Positions 16,304-23,415 of a stretch of 64,000 nucleotides of DNA are shown here, piece by piece. Within the stretch, counting starts at the first letter, position 1; each line of letters opens with the position of its first letter. The notes below the pieces were generated by a model that saw nothing but the letters and a program-made list of their open reading frames with translations, made no database searches and was not told where the DNA came from. The stretch lies in NCBI GenBank assembly GCA_965262485.1, contig OZ253540.1:806001-870000 (forward strand), written 5' to 3'. The translations under genes and the position numbers were made by a program. The DNA comes from Bin87 sp965262485 (GTDB taxonomy: Bacteria; Chloroflexota; Dehalococcoidia; Lucifugimonadales; UBA3495).

Positions 16304-16476
16304 TAACTGTTCAGAGTTCAAGGTAGTATCCTGGCTCCAACCTGTCATTCCCGCGAAAGCGGGAATCCAGGAAGCCGAGGATAAGCAACATTGCGGTTTA
16401 AAGACATCTCTGGATTCCGGCTCAAGGCCGGAATGACGGAGTAGTATGGAAACAACCCGTCGGGTCTGAACTGTTA
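16304..16476. mobile_element. MITE-like element, family B (copy 2), inverted relative to copy 1
   Basis: 173 bp, starting TAACTGTTCAGA and ending TCTGAACTGTTA. It matches the reverse complement of 14198-14370 almost throughout. The flanks are CCATTTCAGG (16294-16303) and CCATTTCCGA (16477-16486), 8 of 10 identical. The flank differs from that of copy 1, so the two copies inserted independently. It ends 16 bp before the -35 hexamer of the DAHP synthase promoter; its right flanking repeat ends 6 bp before it. Confidence 0.85.
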
Positions 16477-16492
16477 CCATTTCCGATACCCG

Positions 16493-16521
16493 TTGACATC
16501 CCGTTGGCGCTGGAGTAGGAT
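16493..16521 (+). promoter_or_regulatory. Sigma70-type promoter for the attenuator/DAHP synthase transcript
   Basis: TTGACA at 16493-16498, a 17-bp spacer, and TAGGAT at 16516-16521. It is directly upstream of the leader peptide gene at 16532. The predicted start point (about 16528) would leave only a few bases before the leader ATG. Confidence 0.6.
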
Positions 16522-16531
16522 TTTTGGTGAA

Positions 16532-16636
16532 ATGACCGCAACCTGCCAGAACCTGACCCGTGGCTATTACCGCCCGTTTTACTTTTACGCTTACCGCAAC
16601 AAGGTTGGCGTAAGTCCGGTGTGTGAAGCCCGATAA
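16532..16636 (+). CDS. Tyr/Phe-rich leader peptide of the DAHP synthase attenuator
   Basis: A 34-codon reading frame, ATG 16532 to TAA 16634-16636. Its middle is GYYRPFYFYAYR: five Tyr and two Phe within ten residues. This is the layout of ribosome-stalling leader peptides such as those before pheA and tyr/phe-controlled operons, where uncharged tRNA stalls the ribosome on the aromatic codons. A stem-loop terminator (16661-16693) and then the type I DAHP synthase gene follow directly, whose product starts the pathway to Phe and Tyr. The gene has little or no ribosome site, and if the promoter above is right the message is nearly leaderless. Function is inferred from layout. Confidence 0.75.
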   Translation: MTATCQNLTRGYYRPFYFYAYRNKVGVSPVCEAR

Positions 16637-16660
16637 TCTTTGAAAAAATCCCTTAGGCAG

Positions 16661-16693
16661 GACTTCAGCCGGACACAGGCTGAAGTCTTTTTT
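16661..16693 (+). terminator. Attenuator terminator upstream of DAHP synthase
   Basis: A perfect 10-bp stem GACTTCAGCC (16661-16670) / GGCTGAAGTC (16678-16687) with a 7-base loop, followed by six T. The 5' arm and loop (CTTCA and CCGGAC within 16663-16674) can also pair with 16614-16627 at the end of the leader peptide gene (GTCCGG, TGAAG). That could form an antiterminator when the ribosome stalls upstream. Confidence 0.85.
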
Positions 16694-16744
16694 GTTGACC
16701 GCACAGCCTGCACTCCCCGGCAGTCACAGAGGAGGACACAAAAA

Positions 16745-17797
16745 ATGGTAAGTTCACCCGCCAAGGACGTTAACGTAACCAGCAATAACGCCCTGATACG
16801 GCCATCCGAGCTTGAAAAGCACATCCCGTTGAGCCCCCAGGCCGAAGCCACCGTGCTGGAAGGGCGCCGACAACTGGAATCGGTACTGAGCGGCGAAGAC
16901 GGCCGGTTCGCGGTAATAGTGGGCCCGTGCTCGATTCACGACCAGCCGGCAGCCCTCGACTATGCCGCCCGCCTGAAGCCGTTGGCCGAGCAGGTCAGTG
17001 ACCGCCTGTTGATCGTGATGCGGGTTTACTTCGAGAAACCGCGCACCACCGTTGGCTGGAAAGGTCTGATCTACGATCCTAACCTCAACGATACATACCA
17101 GATTGAAGATGGCTTGCACCGGGCCAGGCGGCTTCTCATGGAAATCGCAGAAGCCGGCCTGTATTCGGCCACTGAGTTTCTCGACCCCATCGTGCCGCAG
17201 TACGTCTCGGATCTGGTGACCTGGGCCGCCATTGGAGCCCGCACCACCGAAAGCCAGACGCACCGCCAAATGGCATCCGGGCTTTCAATGCCGGTTGGCT
17301 TCAAGAATGGCACCGACGGCGACCCGCAGACGGCGGTGGATGCCCTGGTAGCGGCCGCTACTCCCCAGGCGTTCCTGGGCATTGACCACGACGGGCAGGC
17401 GTCCGTTGTTGAAACCCGGGGCAACAAGAACTGCCATCTGGTCATGCGTGGCGGACGCAGTGGCACCAACTACGATGCCCGCTCCATAGCCACCGCGCAG
17501 GAAGCGCTGCGTAAATCCCAATTGCCGCCCCATATCGTTGTGGATTGCAGCCACGGCAATTCCAACAAAGACCATACTCGTCAGCACATTGCCTTCCGGG
17601 ATGTCATTGGACAGCGGATTGAAGGCAACGAGCATATTCTCGGTGTGATGTTGGAAAGCAACATCAACGCGGGCGCCCAAAAACTGGGATCAAACCCTGA
17701 TGAACTGGAATACGGCGTATCCATCACCGATTCCTGCATCGGGTGGGACGAGACGGTTAACCTGTTGAGTTGGGCTTACGATAGCCTGCCGGTCTGA
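16745..17797 (+). CDS. aroF: 3-deoxy-D-arabino-heptulosonate-7-phosphate synthase, type I (AroF/G/H)
   Basis: 350 residues from ATG 16745, with a strong GAGGAGG ribosome site. It condenses phosphoenolpyruvate and erythrose-4-phosphate, the first step of the shikimate pathway. Family marks are VIVGPCSIHD near residue 58, MRVYFEKPRTTVGWKGLI near 93 (Cys and Lys-Pro-Arg active-site residues), GARTTESQTHRQMASGLSMP near 168, FKNGTDG near 186, DCSHGNS near 265, and GVMLESN near 303 (metal Glu). The letter F, G or H (feedback by Tyr, Phe or Trp) cannot be assigned from sequence alone; the symbol is a placeholder. The Tyr/Phe-rich attenuator upstream argues for control by aromatic amino acid supply. 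Confidence 0.93.
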   Translation: MVSSPAKDVNVTSNNALIRPSELEKHIPLSPQAEATVLEGRRQLESVLSGEDGRFAVIVGPCSIHDQPAALDYAARLKPLAEQVSDRLLIVMRVYFEKPRTTVGWKGLIYDPNLNDTYQIEDGLHRARRLLMEIAEAGLYSATEFLDPIVPQYVSDLVTWAAIGARTTESQTHRQMASGLSMPVGFKNGTDGDPQTAVDALVAAATPQAFLGIDHDGQASVVETRGNKNCHLVMRGGRSGTNYDARSIATAQEALRKSQLPPHIVVDCSHGNSNKDHTRQHIAFRDVIGQRIEGNEHILGVMLESNINAGAQKLGSNPDELEYGVSITDSCIGWDETVNLLSWAYDSLPV

Positions 17798-17829
17798 TCT
17801 GTTCAACGGCTGCGATCACCGAACATCAA

Positions 17830-17855
17830 CCCCTCTCCATCAGAGAGGGGTTTTT
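17830..17855 (+). terminator. Rho-independent terminator after DAHP synthase
   Basis: Stem CCCCTCTC (17830-17837) / GAGAGGGG (17843-17850) with a 5-base loop and five T. It lies 33 bases after the stop codon. Confidence 0.9.
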
Positions 17856-18052
17856 GCGGGATGGGCGCCGGCCAAAAGGGCGGCCTACCGAAAACCTGGA
17901 ATTAACAGATCAACTCCGGGCGACCGCGCGAGACGGGCATCCCAGCGGGGTTGACACTACTTGCCGTGATATAATTGGGCCAAGTTACAGTTTGCTGATG
18001 CGGCGCCGTTAGTGCCGAACGAGCTATTGTCGTAAGTTGCGGAGGCCCAAAT

Positions 18053-18640
18053 ATGTTCCCACAAATAAGCCTCACCACCGATGTTTCTCGCGATGATGTC
18101 GCCCGCATGCGCGATTGGCTGCGCGACCCCGAAGTTAGCGGATTATGGTATGGCAACGACGATACCGATGGCCATGCTCTGCATATCGGATATTCCCCCG
18201 AGCAGATTCAGGGAGCCTCCGACGAAGAATGGGGCCAGGTTTTCAACCAGGATGAGCGGCGGATTTACGCCCTCTACGCTACTGACGAAGCCCATATTGG
18301 AGAAGGTCAGCTTCTCGTAGAATGGCCTCTGGAAGAAGCGCAACTGTTCATCATGATCGGGCGCAAGGACCTGTGGCACCACCACTACGGAACCGCCGCC
18401 CTGATTTCCATGCTGGATGAAGCGTTCGAGAAACTGGAGCTGCACCGCGTTTGGGTGGACGTCCCCGAATACAACGAACACGCCCTGCAAATGTTCCGGC
18501 ATCTGGGGTTCGTGCTGGAAGGACACCTGCGCCGTACCCACCGCAAGGACGGCGACTGGTACGACTCTTTTGCGATGGGTTTGCTGGTTGACGAATACGG
18601 ACGGCGTCGCGACCGTGTGCTTACCCAGTACGCAACTTGA
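18053..18640 (+). CDS. GNAT family N-acetyltransferase (RimJ/RimL-like)
   Basis: 195 residues from ATG 18053. The acetyl-CoA-binding half shows IGRKDLWHHHYGTAALISML near residue 100 in place of the classical Q/RxxGxG/A, then LHRVWVDVPEYNEHALQMFRH near 140 and GFVLEGHLRRTHRKDGDWYDS near 160. This is the layout of RimJ/RimL-type transferases acting on protein N-termini or small amines. The substrate is unknown. About 210 bases upstream contain a TATAAT at 17970 but no well-spaced -35. Confidence 0.8.
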   Translation: MFPQISLTTDVSRDDVARMRDWLRDPEVSGLWYGNDDTDGHALHIGYSPEQIQGASDEEWGQVFNQDERRIYALYATDEAHIGEGQLLVEWPLEEAQLFIMIGRKDLWHHHYGTAALISMLDEAFEKLELHRVWVDVPEYNEHALQMFRHLGFVLEGHLRRTHRKDGDWYDSFAMGLLVDEYGRRRDRVLTQYAT

Positions 18641-18711
18641 TCATATCTCCGCACCGCCACACTGGCGCGTTTTGGAGTCGTTTGGTTGAAATGGCGACGG
18701 AGGAATAAATT

Positions 18712-19422
18712 ATGCCGGTCATCACGATCAACGGTGTAATTGGTAGCGGTACCCTGGAGATCGGGCATCTGGTGGCTCAAAACCTCGGACTCAACTACGT
18801 TGACCGCTATATTTTCTCGGAGGCGGCACGGTTGGTCGGTTCTCCGGTTGGGCGGTTGATCGAGAAAGAGCAGCGGGTCGTCCCTTTCCGCGAACGCGTC
18901 GCCAGGTTTATGCAAACGGTGTTGGAGCGATCGGCTGTAGCCGGTGCGGGGGCCGAACCGTATTTTGGCCGGGGCATCGAAATGTTGCCCGCTGAAGCCT
19001 ACACCGAGCTGGTGTCGGATGCGGCGGCGTCATCCGAAGTGCACGATAAGGCGTTTATCGAGGCCACCACTTCCGTAATCAATGAACTTGCCGCCAGTGG
19101 TGACGTCGTGATCATCGGGCGCGGCAGCAACATGATCCTGTCGAATACGCCCGGCGTGGTCCATGTTGGCTTGGTGGCCCCCACCGATGTCCGCGTTGAC
19201 ACGATGGCCAAGCGGGAGATGTTTTCCCCTGAAGAAGCGCGCGCTTACATGGATGAACTGGAAACCGCCCGCTTGACGTTTTACCGCAAGTTTTTCCGGG
19301 TCAATGCAAACGACCCCACTTTGTACCACGTCATGTTGAACATCGGGCGCATTTCACAAAGCACCGCTGCTGAGATCATTGGACACGCTGCGGTAGATAT
19401 CGGCGCGGCCCCTGCGGACTGA
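18712..19422 (+). CDS. Cytidylate kinase-like family protein
   Basis: 236 residues from ATG 18712, preceded by GGAGG. The N-terminal ITINGVIGSGTLEIGHLVAQ has the form of a P-loop (GxxGSGT), although Lys is missing: the family usual GxxGSGK is GVIGSGT here. NYVDRYIFSEAARLVG near residue 30, DVVIIGRGSNMIL near 125 and MAKREMFSPEEARAYM near 163 match the AAA_26/cytidylate-kinase-like family. A true nucleotide kinase role is doubtful. It sits alone after the GNAT gene. Confidence 0.75.
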   Translation: MPVITINGVIGSGTLEIGHLVAQNLGLNYVDRYIFSEAARLVGSPVGRLIEKEQRVVPFRERVARFMQTVLERSAVAGAGAEPYFGRGIEMLPAEAYTELVSDAAASSEVHDKAFIEATTSVINELAASGDVVIIGRGSNMILSNTPGVVHVGLVAPTDVRVDTMAKREMFSPEEARAYMDELETARLTFYRKFFRVNANDPTLYHVMLNIGRISQSTAAEIIGHAAVDIGAAPAD

Positions 19423-19568
19423 TCGCGCGTTCCGGCTGGCGCCCGGTCGGTGTCCCCGCTTGGGTACCCGCGGGTAACCCTGCGGTACACTGCCTTCGGG
19501 ATGGGGCGGCCCGTACCGATTGCCAACATGCTGGCGCCACTTGCCAACCGCGAAGCCCTGCCCCCTGA

Positions 19569-19759
19569 CACTAGGCCGTGTTGACATTTGAGATATAAGG
19601 CGATTTCGCTAACCCCAGCTCGTCATTCCCAAACCCCATCTCGTCATTCCCGCGAAGGCGGGAATCCAGAGTACCCTGAATGTGAACGATGTCTGCTTTC
19701 CAAAGCGCCTGGATTCCTGCTTTCGCCGGAATGACGTGAAATGTCAACAGAACCTAGGG
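19569..19759. mobile_element. MITE-like element, family C
   Basis: About 190 bp bounded by an imperfect 21-bp inverted repeat: CACTAGGCCGTGTTGACATTT at the left (first 20 bases CACTAGGCCGTGTTGACATT) and the complement of CCCTAGGTTCTGTTGACATT at the right. The innermost TGTTGACATTT is exact (19579-19589, 19739-19749). The interior carries the CATTCCCGCGAAGGCGGGAA palindrome. No clear flanking duplication. It occupies almost the whole gap between the cytidylate-kinase-like gene and the rhomboid gene, ending 7 bp before the rhomboid start. Confidence 0.6.
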
Positions 19760-19766
19760 ATTTGAT

Positions 19767-20579
19767 GTGATACCCATATCTGACGGCGGTCGACCACGCG
19801 GTTCTTTTCCGGTGGTTAACGTAGTATTGCTGGGGCTGAACGCCCTGGTTTTTTTGTATGAGATTGCCGTCGGAGGACTCGGATTCCTGTTTGGCGCGGA
19901 CAGCGTTGGCATAGTCACGTTCTTTTATAAATTTGGGTTCATACCTTCGGAACTGTCTTCGGGATCTGCTGCTCAAGTCTTGCTGTCCGAATCAGGCCTG
20001 CAACTGAGCATCGCGTCGCCCGTACCCACGTGGGCAACCATACTCACCTCCATGTTCATCCACGGCGGCTTGATGCACTTCGCCGGCAATATGCTGTTCC
20101 TGTGGGTGTTTGGCGACAACATCGAGGATACGTTCGGCCATGTGAAATACCTGCTGTTTTATCTGGTCGCCGGCATTCTGGCCACGCTGGCCCACTTCGC
20201 AATTGATACCGGATCGCAAACGCCGTTGGTCGGAGCCAGCGGCGCGATTTCCGGTGTCATGGGCGCCTACCTGCTGTTGTATCCGCGCAATCGTATTCGC
20301 ACGCTCATCTGGTACTTCGTGATCACCGTTGTCAACCTGAGGGCGGTGTGGCTGTTGCTCATCTGGATTGGCTTGCAGGTAATCCAGGGCGTGTTGTCGA
20401 TTGGCGTCAGTAATCAGGTGAGCACCGCGTTCTTCGCTCACATCGGCGGTTTCGCCGTCGGGCTGGCGGTGGCGGGCGTTTACAAGATGGTCTCGCGTGG
20501 CACGGATGGGCCATCCGGATATGGGGGCCGCCGTTCAGATACCCAGCCCCGGTATTGGCGCGGTCGCCGTATCGATTGA
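19767..20579 (+). CDS. Rhomboid family intramembrane serine protease
   Basis: 270 residues from GTG 19767. Six or seven membrane segments carry the rhomboid signature: FIHGGLMHFAGNMLFLWVFG near residue 92, the catalytic Ser in GASGAISG near residue 159, and the catalytic His in AHIGGFAVG near 225. Rhomboids cleave transmembrane substrates in the inner membrane. The C-terminal tail is Gly/Arg-rich and cytosolic, ending PRYWRGRRID. DNA for this tail recurs in decayed form at 21957-22018, 22997-23088 and 23702-23776, each time at the head of a duplicated module. Confidence 0.93.
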   Translation: MIPISDGGRPRGSFPVVNVVLLGLNALVFLYEIAVGGLGFLFGADSVGIVTFFYKFGFIPSELSSGSAAQVLLSESGLQLSIASPVPTWATILTSMFIHGGLMHFAGNMLFLWVFGDNIEDTFGHVKYLLFYLVAGILATLAHFAIDTGSQTPLVGASGAISGVMGAYLLLYPRNRIRTLIWYFVITVVNLRAVWLLLIWIGLQVIQGVLSIGVSNQVSTAFFAHIGGFAVGLAVAGVYKMVSRGTDGPSGYGGRRSDTQPRYWRGRRID

Positions 20580-20632
20580 ATGGCGGTGGTAATTTACGAT
20601 TGGATTATCAACGGATACGATGGAGGTCACCA

Positions 20633-20914
20633 ATGGACGTGAAAGAGGCAACTCACACTGCGCGAGAGTATATAACCGACGTGTTCGCTGGCGAAGAAAT
20701 CTCGCAATTGGGCCTGGAGGAGGTAGTGCATGACCCGGATGGCAAGCAGTGGCGCATAACCTTCGGCTTCGTCCGCCCCTGGGACCGGCAGAACACCATG
20801 GCCGTCAATCTGGGTCTGAAATCTGGGCGGGCCTACAAAGTCGTTAGCATTGATGAAGAGAGCGGAGACATAGTTTCACTTACCGACCGCCTGTTGCCGG
20901 AGTCGAAACCCTGA
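20633..20914 (+). CDS. Small protein of unknown function, module copy 1
   Basis: 93 residues from ATG 20633. It has an N-terminal amphipathic helix (MDVKEATHTAREYITDVFAG) and a likely beta-rich half with WRITFGFVRPWDR, YKVVSIDEESGDIVSLTD. A similar small protein is encoded at 22077-22349 and a frameshifted one at 23141-23367. The order small protein, PIN, HEPN-like, with stop/start overlaps, suggests a co-translated unit. I do not recognise the family; the acidic N-terminus and short length would suit a partner of the PIN protein, which is inference only. Confidence 0.7.
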   Translation: MDVKEATHTAREYITDVFAGEEISQLGLEEVVHDPDGKQWRITFGFVRPWDRQNTMAVNLGLKSGRAYKVVSIDEESGDIVSLTDRLLPESKP

Positions 20915-21483
20915 TGCCGCCTCTGGGTTACTTTGTTGACGCCAACCTGCTCGTCCTGCTGGTAGTAGGTGGCGTTGATCCAGAGATTATCGCCAAACAT
21001 CGGCGGCTGAACGGATACACCGCGGCTGACCACGAGACGCTGTTGAAAGTGCTGTTCAGCAGGGTTAACCGGGTATTCATAACGCCAAACACACTCACCG
21101 AAGCATCTAACTTATTGGGGCAGCATGGCGAGCCGGAGCGGTCCCTGTTGATGGGCGGACTACGGTACATTATTAATGGAAACGAGGAAATCGTAGTCGC
21201 CAGCGGGCAGGCGTCGGACAACCCGGCGTTCCAATCGTTGGGTCTGACCGATGCGGTGTTGCTCGAGGCTGTCAGCGAGGAAAGGCCGCTTATCACCGTA
21301 GATTTGCACCTGTACGTGGCGGCGTTGGAGAAGGGGGAGAGCGTGGCATCAACTTCCGGGAGTTTATGGAGCAGGCTTAGTAACGTCCGGCAGTTTACAT
21401 GGATGCACGGGTTAGACCGGGCCGCCGGTACGCCTGTGGTACACTCGTCGCTACAATGGCCCCCCTTTGAGGAAGGAATATGA
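20914..21483 (+). CDS. PIN-domain protein, module copy 1 (C-terminus probably frameshifted)
   Basis: 189 residues; the ATG overlaps the previous stop (TGATG). PIN nuclease fold: FVDANLLVLL (Asp), TPNTLTEASNLL (Glu), GLTDAVLLEA (Asp), LITVDLHLY (Asp), the four-acid set that binds Mg2+ for RNA cleavage. It aligns with copy 2 up to about residue 140. After that copy 1 reads through about 45 unrelated residues. A one-base shift restores an end like INFREFMEQA and a stop near 21381, matching the FDFWRES end of copy 2, so the long tail is probably a frameshift product. The tail runs into the next start (ATGA overlap). Confidence 0.75.
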   Translation: MPPLGYFVDANLLVLLVVGGVDPEIIAKHRRLNGYTAADHETLLKVLFSRVNRVFITPNTLTEASNLLGQHGEPERSLLMGGLRYIINGNEEIVVASGQASDNPAFQSLGLTDAVLLEAVSEERPLITVDLHLYVAALEKGESVASTSGSLWSRLSNVRQFTWMHGLDRAAGTPVVHSSLQWPPFEEGI

Positions 21484-21833
21484 CTACCCAAACCTATCAA
21501 GCAGCGGGGTGGCAACTGCTTGCCCAGGCCCGGGCCGAACTGGCTGCTGGCGACGCGCGACAGGCATCAGAGAAGGGCTGGGGCGCGGCAGCCCAGATGG
21601 TGAAAGCCATCGCCGAGCAGCGTGGCTGGCAGCATGGCGGCCATCGCCAGCTATTCGCCGCCCTCAGGCAGGTTCGGAACGAAACTGGCAACGAAGACAT
21701 TCGACGCCTGTTCGCCGTAGCTAACAGGCTCCACACGAACTATTATGAAGACTGGCTGGACAGCGAAACCGTTGCCGAGGACCTGGATGACGTGGAGCAA
21801 CTGCTCAACCTGCTGGAGCCGCTGTTGGGCTAA
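21480..21833 (+). CDS. HEPN/PaREP1-like small helical protein
   Basis: 117 residues, all-helical, from ATG 21480 with GAGGAA before it. QLLAQARAELAAGDARQASE and KGWGAAAQMVKAIAEQRGWQ form the four-helix HEPN/PaREP1-type bundle, ending DVEQLLNLLEPLLG. Such proteins often accompany nucleotidyltransferases or PIN proteins in toxin-antitoxin-like units. The last 17 codons recur at 22812-22862 after PIN copy 2, showing that the whole unit was duplicated and the second copy of this gene then largely deleted. Confidence 0.65.
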   Translation: MTTQTYQAAGWQLLAQARAELAAGDARQASEKGWGAAAQMVKAIAEQRGWQHGGHRQLFAALRQVRNETGNEDIRRLFAVANRLHTNYYEDWLDSETVAEDLDDVEQLLNLLEPLLG

Positions 21834-21905
21834 ACCGTTGTCGCACTCATACTCCGTCATTCCGGACTTGATCCGGAATCCGCTCCCAACCCTATTAGTG
21901 GGAGG

Positions 21906-22018
21906 CGATTAGCGAGAAAATACCGCTGGTCACCGTAGATTTGGACTTGTACAGGGGCCGGCGGGTTATGCCGGACACGATGGCCGGCAGCCACAGTATT
22001 GGCGAGGTCGGCGGATTG
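21906..22018 (+). pseudogene. Fused remnants: PIN C-terminus and rhomboid tail
   Basis: 21906-21956 resembles the PIN gene region 21270-21324 (encoded AISEKIPLVTVDLDLY versus AVSEERPLITVDLHLY). It joins directly to 21957-22018, a copy of the rhomboid gene end (PQYWRGRRID-like, then TGA). Neither part has a start. It marks the left edge of module copy 2. Confidence 0.65.
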
Positions 22019-22076
22019 ATTGAAAAATATAAGATGCCTTACGATTGGATTATCGAGGATACGGTGGAGGCACCCA

Positions 22077-22349
22077 ATGGATGTTAAGGATGCCACGCAG
22101 ACGGCGCGGGAGTACATAACCGACCTCTTTGCTGGCGAAGAAATCACGAATTTAGGCCTCGAAGAGGTGGTGTACGATGTGGAGTCGGCGCAGTGGCGAA
22201 TCACTTTCGGCTTTGCCCGACCATGGGACCGGCAAGGCGATATGGGCGTCAGGATGGGTCTGAAAGCCCCGCGCTCCTACAAGGTCGTCCGTATTGACGT
22301 TGACAACGGCCGCGTCATCGCCCTCACGGATCGCATCCTGCCGGATTAA
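22077..22349 (+). CDS. Small protein of unknown function, module copy 2
   Basis: 90 residues from ATG 22077. About two thirds identical by eye to the copy at 20633: MDVKDATQTAREYITDLFAG, WRITFGFARPWDRQGDMGVR, YKVVRIDVDNGRVIALTDR. Also preceded by the same upstream stretch (ACGATTGGATTATC) found before copy 1, so the duplication covers the 5' region. Conservation of the reading frame while flanking fragments decay suggests that this copy is still functional. PIN copy 2 begins 7 bases later. Confidence 0.7.
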   Translation: MDVKDATQTAREYITDLFAGEEITNLGLEEVVYDVESAQWRITFGFARPWDRQGDMGVRMGLKAPRSYKVVRIDVDNGRVIALTDRILPD

Positions 22350-22356
22350 AAATCTG

Positions 22357-22821
22357 ATGCCAGTGTTGGGTTTTTTTGTTGACACGAATTTGATCATCCT
22401 GTTCGTCGTAGGCGCTGTTGATACAAGCATAATCGCTAGGCATAAGCGACTGGAAGGCTACACAGCTGCTGACTATCAGGCTCTACTTGACCTGTTCAAC
22501 CTGGCTGACCGAGTGTTTGTGACGCCAAACACGCTCACCGAAGCGTCCAATTTGCTCCGCCAGCATGGGGAGCCGGAGCGGTCGTCGCTGATGGAAGGGC
22601 TCCGTGCCTTGATTGATGGCAGTGAAGAGGTTATCGTCAGCAGTGCGAGGGCGTCGGCGAACCCGGAGTTTCACCGGCTCGGCCTGACCGACTCGGCGTT
22701 GCTGGAGGCGATCAACGAGGAAAGACCGCTCATTACGGTGGACCAGGATTTATATTCGGCTGCTTTGGCGAAGGGACACAACGCAGCATTCGACTTCTGG
22801 CGCGAAAGCAGAATTGGATGA
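22357..22821 (+). CDS. PIN-domain protein, module copy 2
   Basis: 154 residues from ATG 22357. The PIN acids are in FVDTNLIILF, TPNTLTEASNLL, GLTDSALLEA and LITVDQDLY. It ends FDFWRESRIG, the normal length for a PIN toxin-like protein, which makes it the better preserved of the two full copies. PIN proteins of this type are RNA-cleaving; partner small proteins usually bind and block the active site. The reading frame ends inside the remnant of the HEPN-like gene. Confidence 0.8.
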   Translation: MPVLGFFVDTNLIILFVVGAVDTSIIARHKRLEGYTAADYQALLDLFNLADRVFVTPNTLTEASNLLRQHGEPERSSLMEGLRALIDGSEEVIVSSARASANPEFHRLGLTDSALLEAINEERPLITVDQDLYSAALAKGHNAAFDFWRESRIG

Positions 22822-22862
22822 CGTGGAGCAACTGCTCAACCTGCTGGAGCCGCTGCTGGTCT
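22812..22862 (+). pseudogene. Remnant of HEPN-like gene, module copy 2
   Basis: Sequence from GATGACGTGGAGCAACTGCT to TAA matches 21786-21833 nearly base for base (DDVEQLLNLLEPLL). The first 100 codons are gone: PIN copy 2 runs straight into this fragment. Confidence 0.85.
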
Positions 22863-22917
22863 AAACCGTATGGGCCAACGTACCCGGGCGGTACGCCAAC
22901 CGATGTGAATGGCCCTT

Positions 22918-22985
22918 ACGCCTCCGGGAAGGGTATCAGGCCCAGAATATCCCGGGTCTGGTGCGGCCTGGAGGTCCGGCCATTC
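22918..22985 (-). pseudogene. Remnant of BKACE gene 3' end
   Basis: On the minus strand this encodes RDILGLIPFPEA and a stop, the exact end of the intact BKACE protein at 24896-25783. Sequence similarity fades upstream. It shows that the duplicated block once reached the gene that now lies 2 kb to the right. Confidence 0.75.
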
Positions 22986-22996
22986 CACTGGCGACC

Positions 22997-23088
22997 TCCA
23001 GGCCCGGCCGGCTACGGAGGCAACGGCCGGAGCGGCGGCGACTACGAGCGTCCACCCCAATACTGGCGCGGCCGCCAAATTGATTAAA
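22997..23088 (+). pseudogene. Remnant of rhomboid 3' end, module copy 3
   Basis: Encodes GYGGNGRSGGDYERPPQYWR then GRQID and a stop, a variant of the rhomboid tail GYGGRRSDTQPRYWRGRRID. No upstream rhomboid sequence remains. It precedes the third, frameshifted copy of the small-protein gene. Confidence 0.75.
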
Positions 23089-23140
23089 AATTGCTGATAC
23101 TTTACTGTTCCGGTTATCTGAACATGCGGCGAGGCCCCCA

Positions 23141-23367
23141 ATGGACGTGAAGAAGCCACCCACATGGTCAGAGATTACATAATCGAAGTATTTGCAGACG
23201 TGGCGATTTTCCAGCTGGGCATGGACGAGGGTGTCTTTGACCCGAACGCCCAGCACTTGCGCATCATCTTCGGCTTCGTCCTCCCTCGGGACCGGCAGGG
23301 TGATATGGGCGTTAGAATAGGCCTGAAAGCCCCGCGGCCCGACAAAAATGAGTATGCCGGCCAATAA
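23141..23367 (+). pseudogene. Frameshifted small-protein gene, module copy 3
   Basis: ATGGACGTGAA at 23141 matches the start of copies 1 and 2. Loss of one G after codon 4 shifts the frame, and it stops after 13 codons. In the other frame (from 23164) the rest is readable: DYIIEVFADVAIFQLGMDEG, RIIFGFVLPRDRQGDMGVRI, then an altered end. No PIN gene follows. Confidence 0.8.
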
Positions 23368-23415
23368 CTAGCGCGACCTATTCAGAATTGCAAGCAACCG
23401 AAGAGGAGCAACAAA

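Noticed and set aside
14198..16476. Composite transposon formed by the two 173-bp elements carrying cpbp and trpA
   Set aside because: Each element has its own, different 10-bp flanking repeat, so they inserted separately. No transposase lies between them.
17951..17975. Promoter TTGACA ... TATAAT before the GNAT gene
   Set aside because: Both hexamers are perfect but only 13 bp apart, too short for sigma70 RNA polymerase. Another -35 is not evident.
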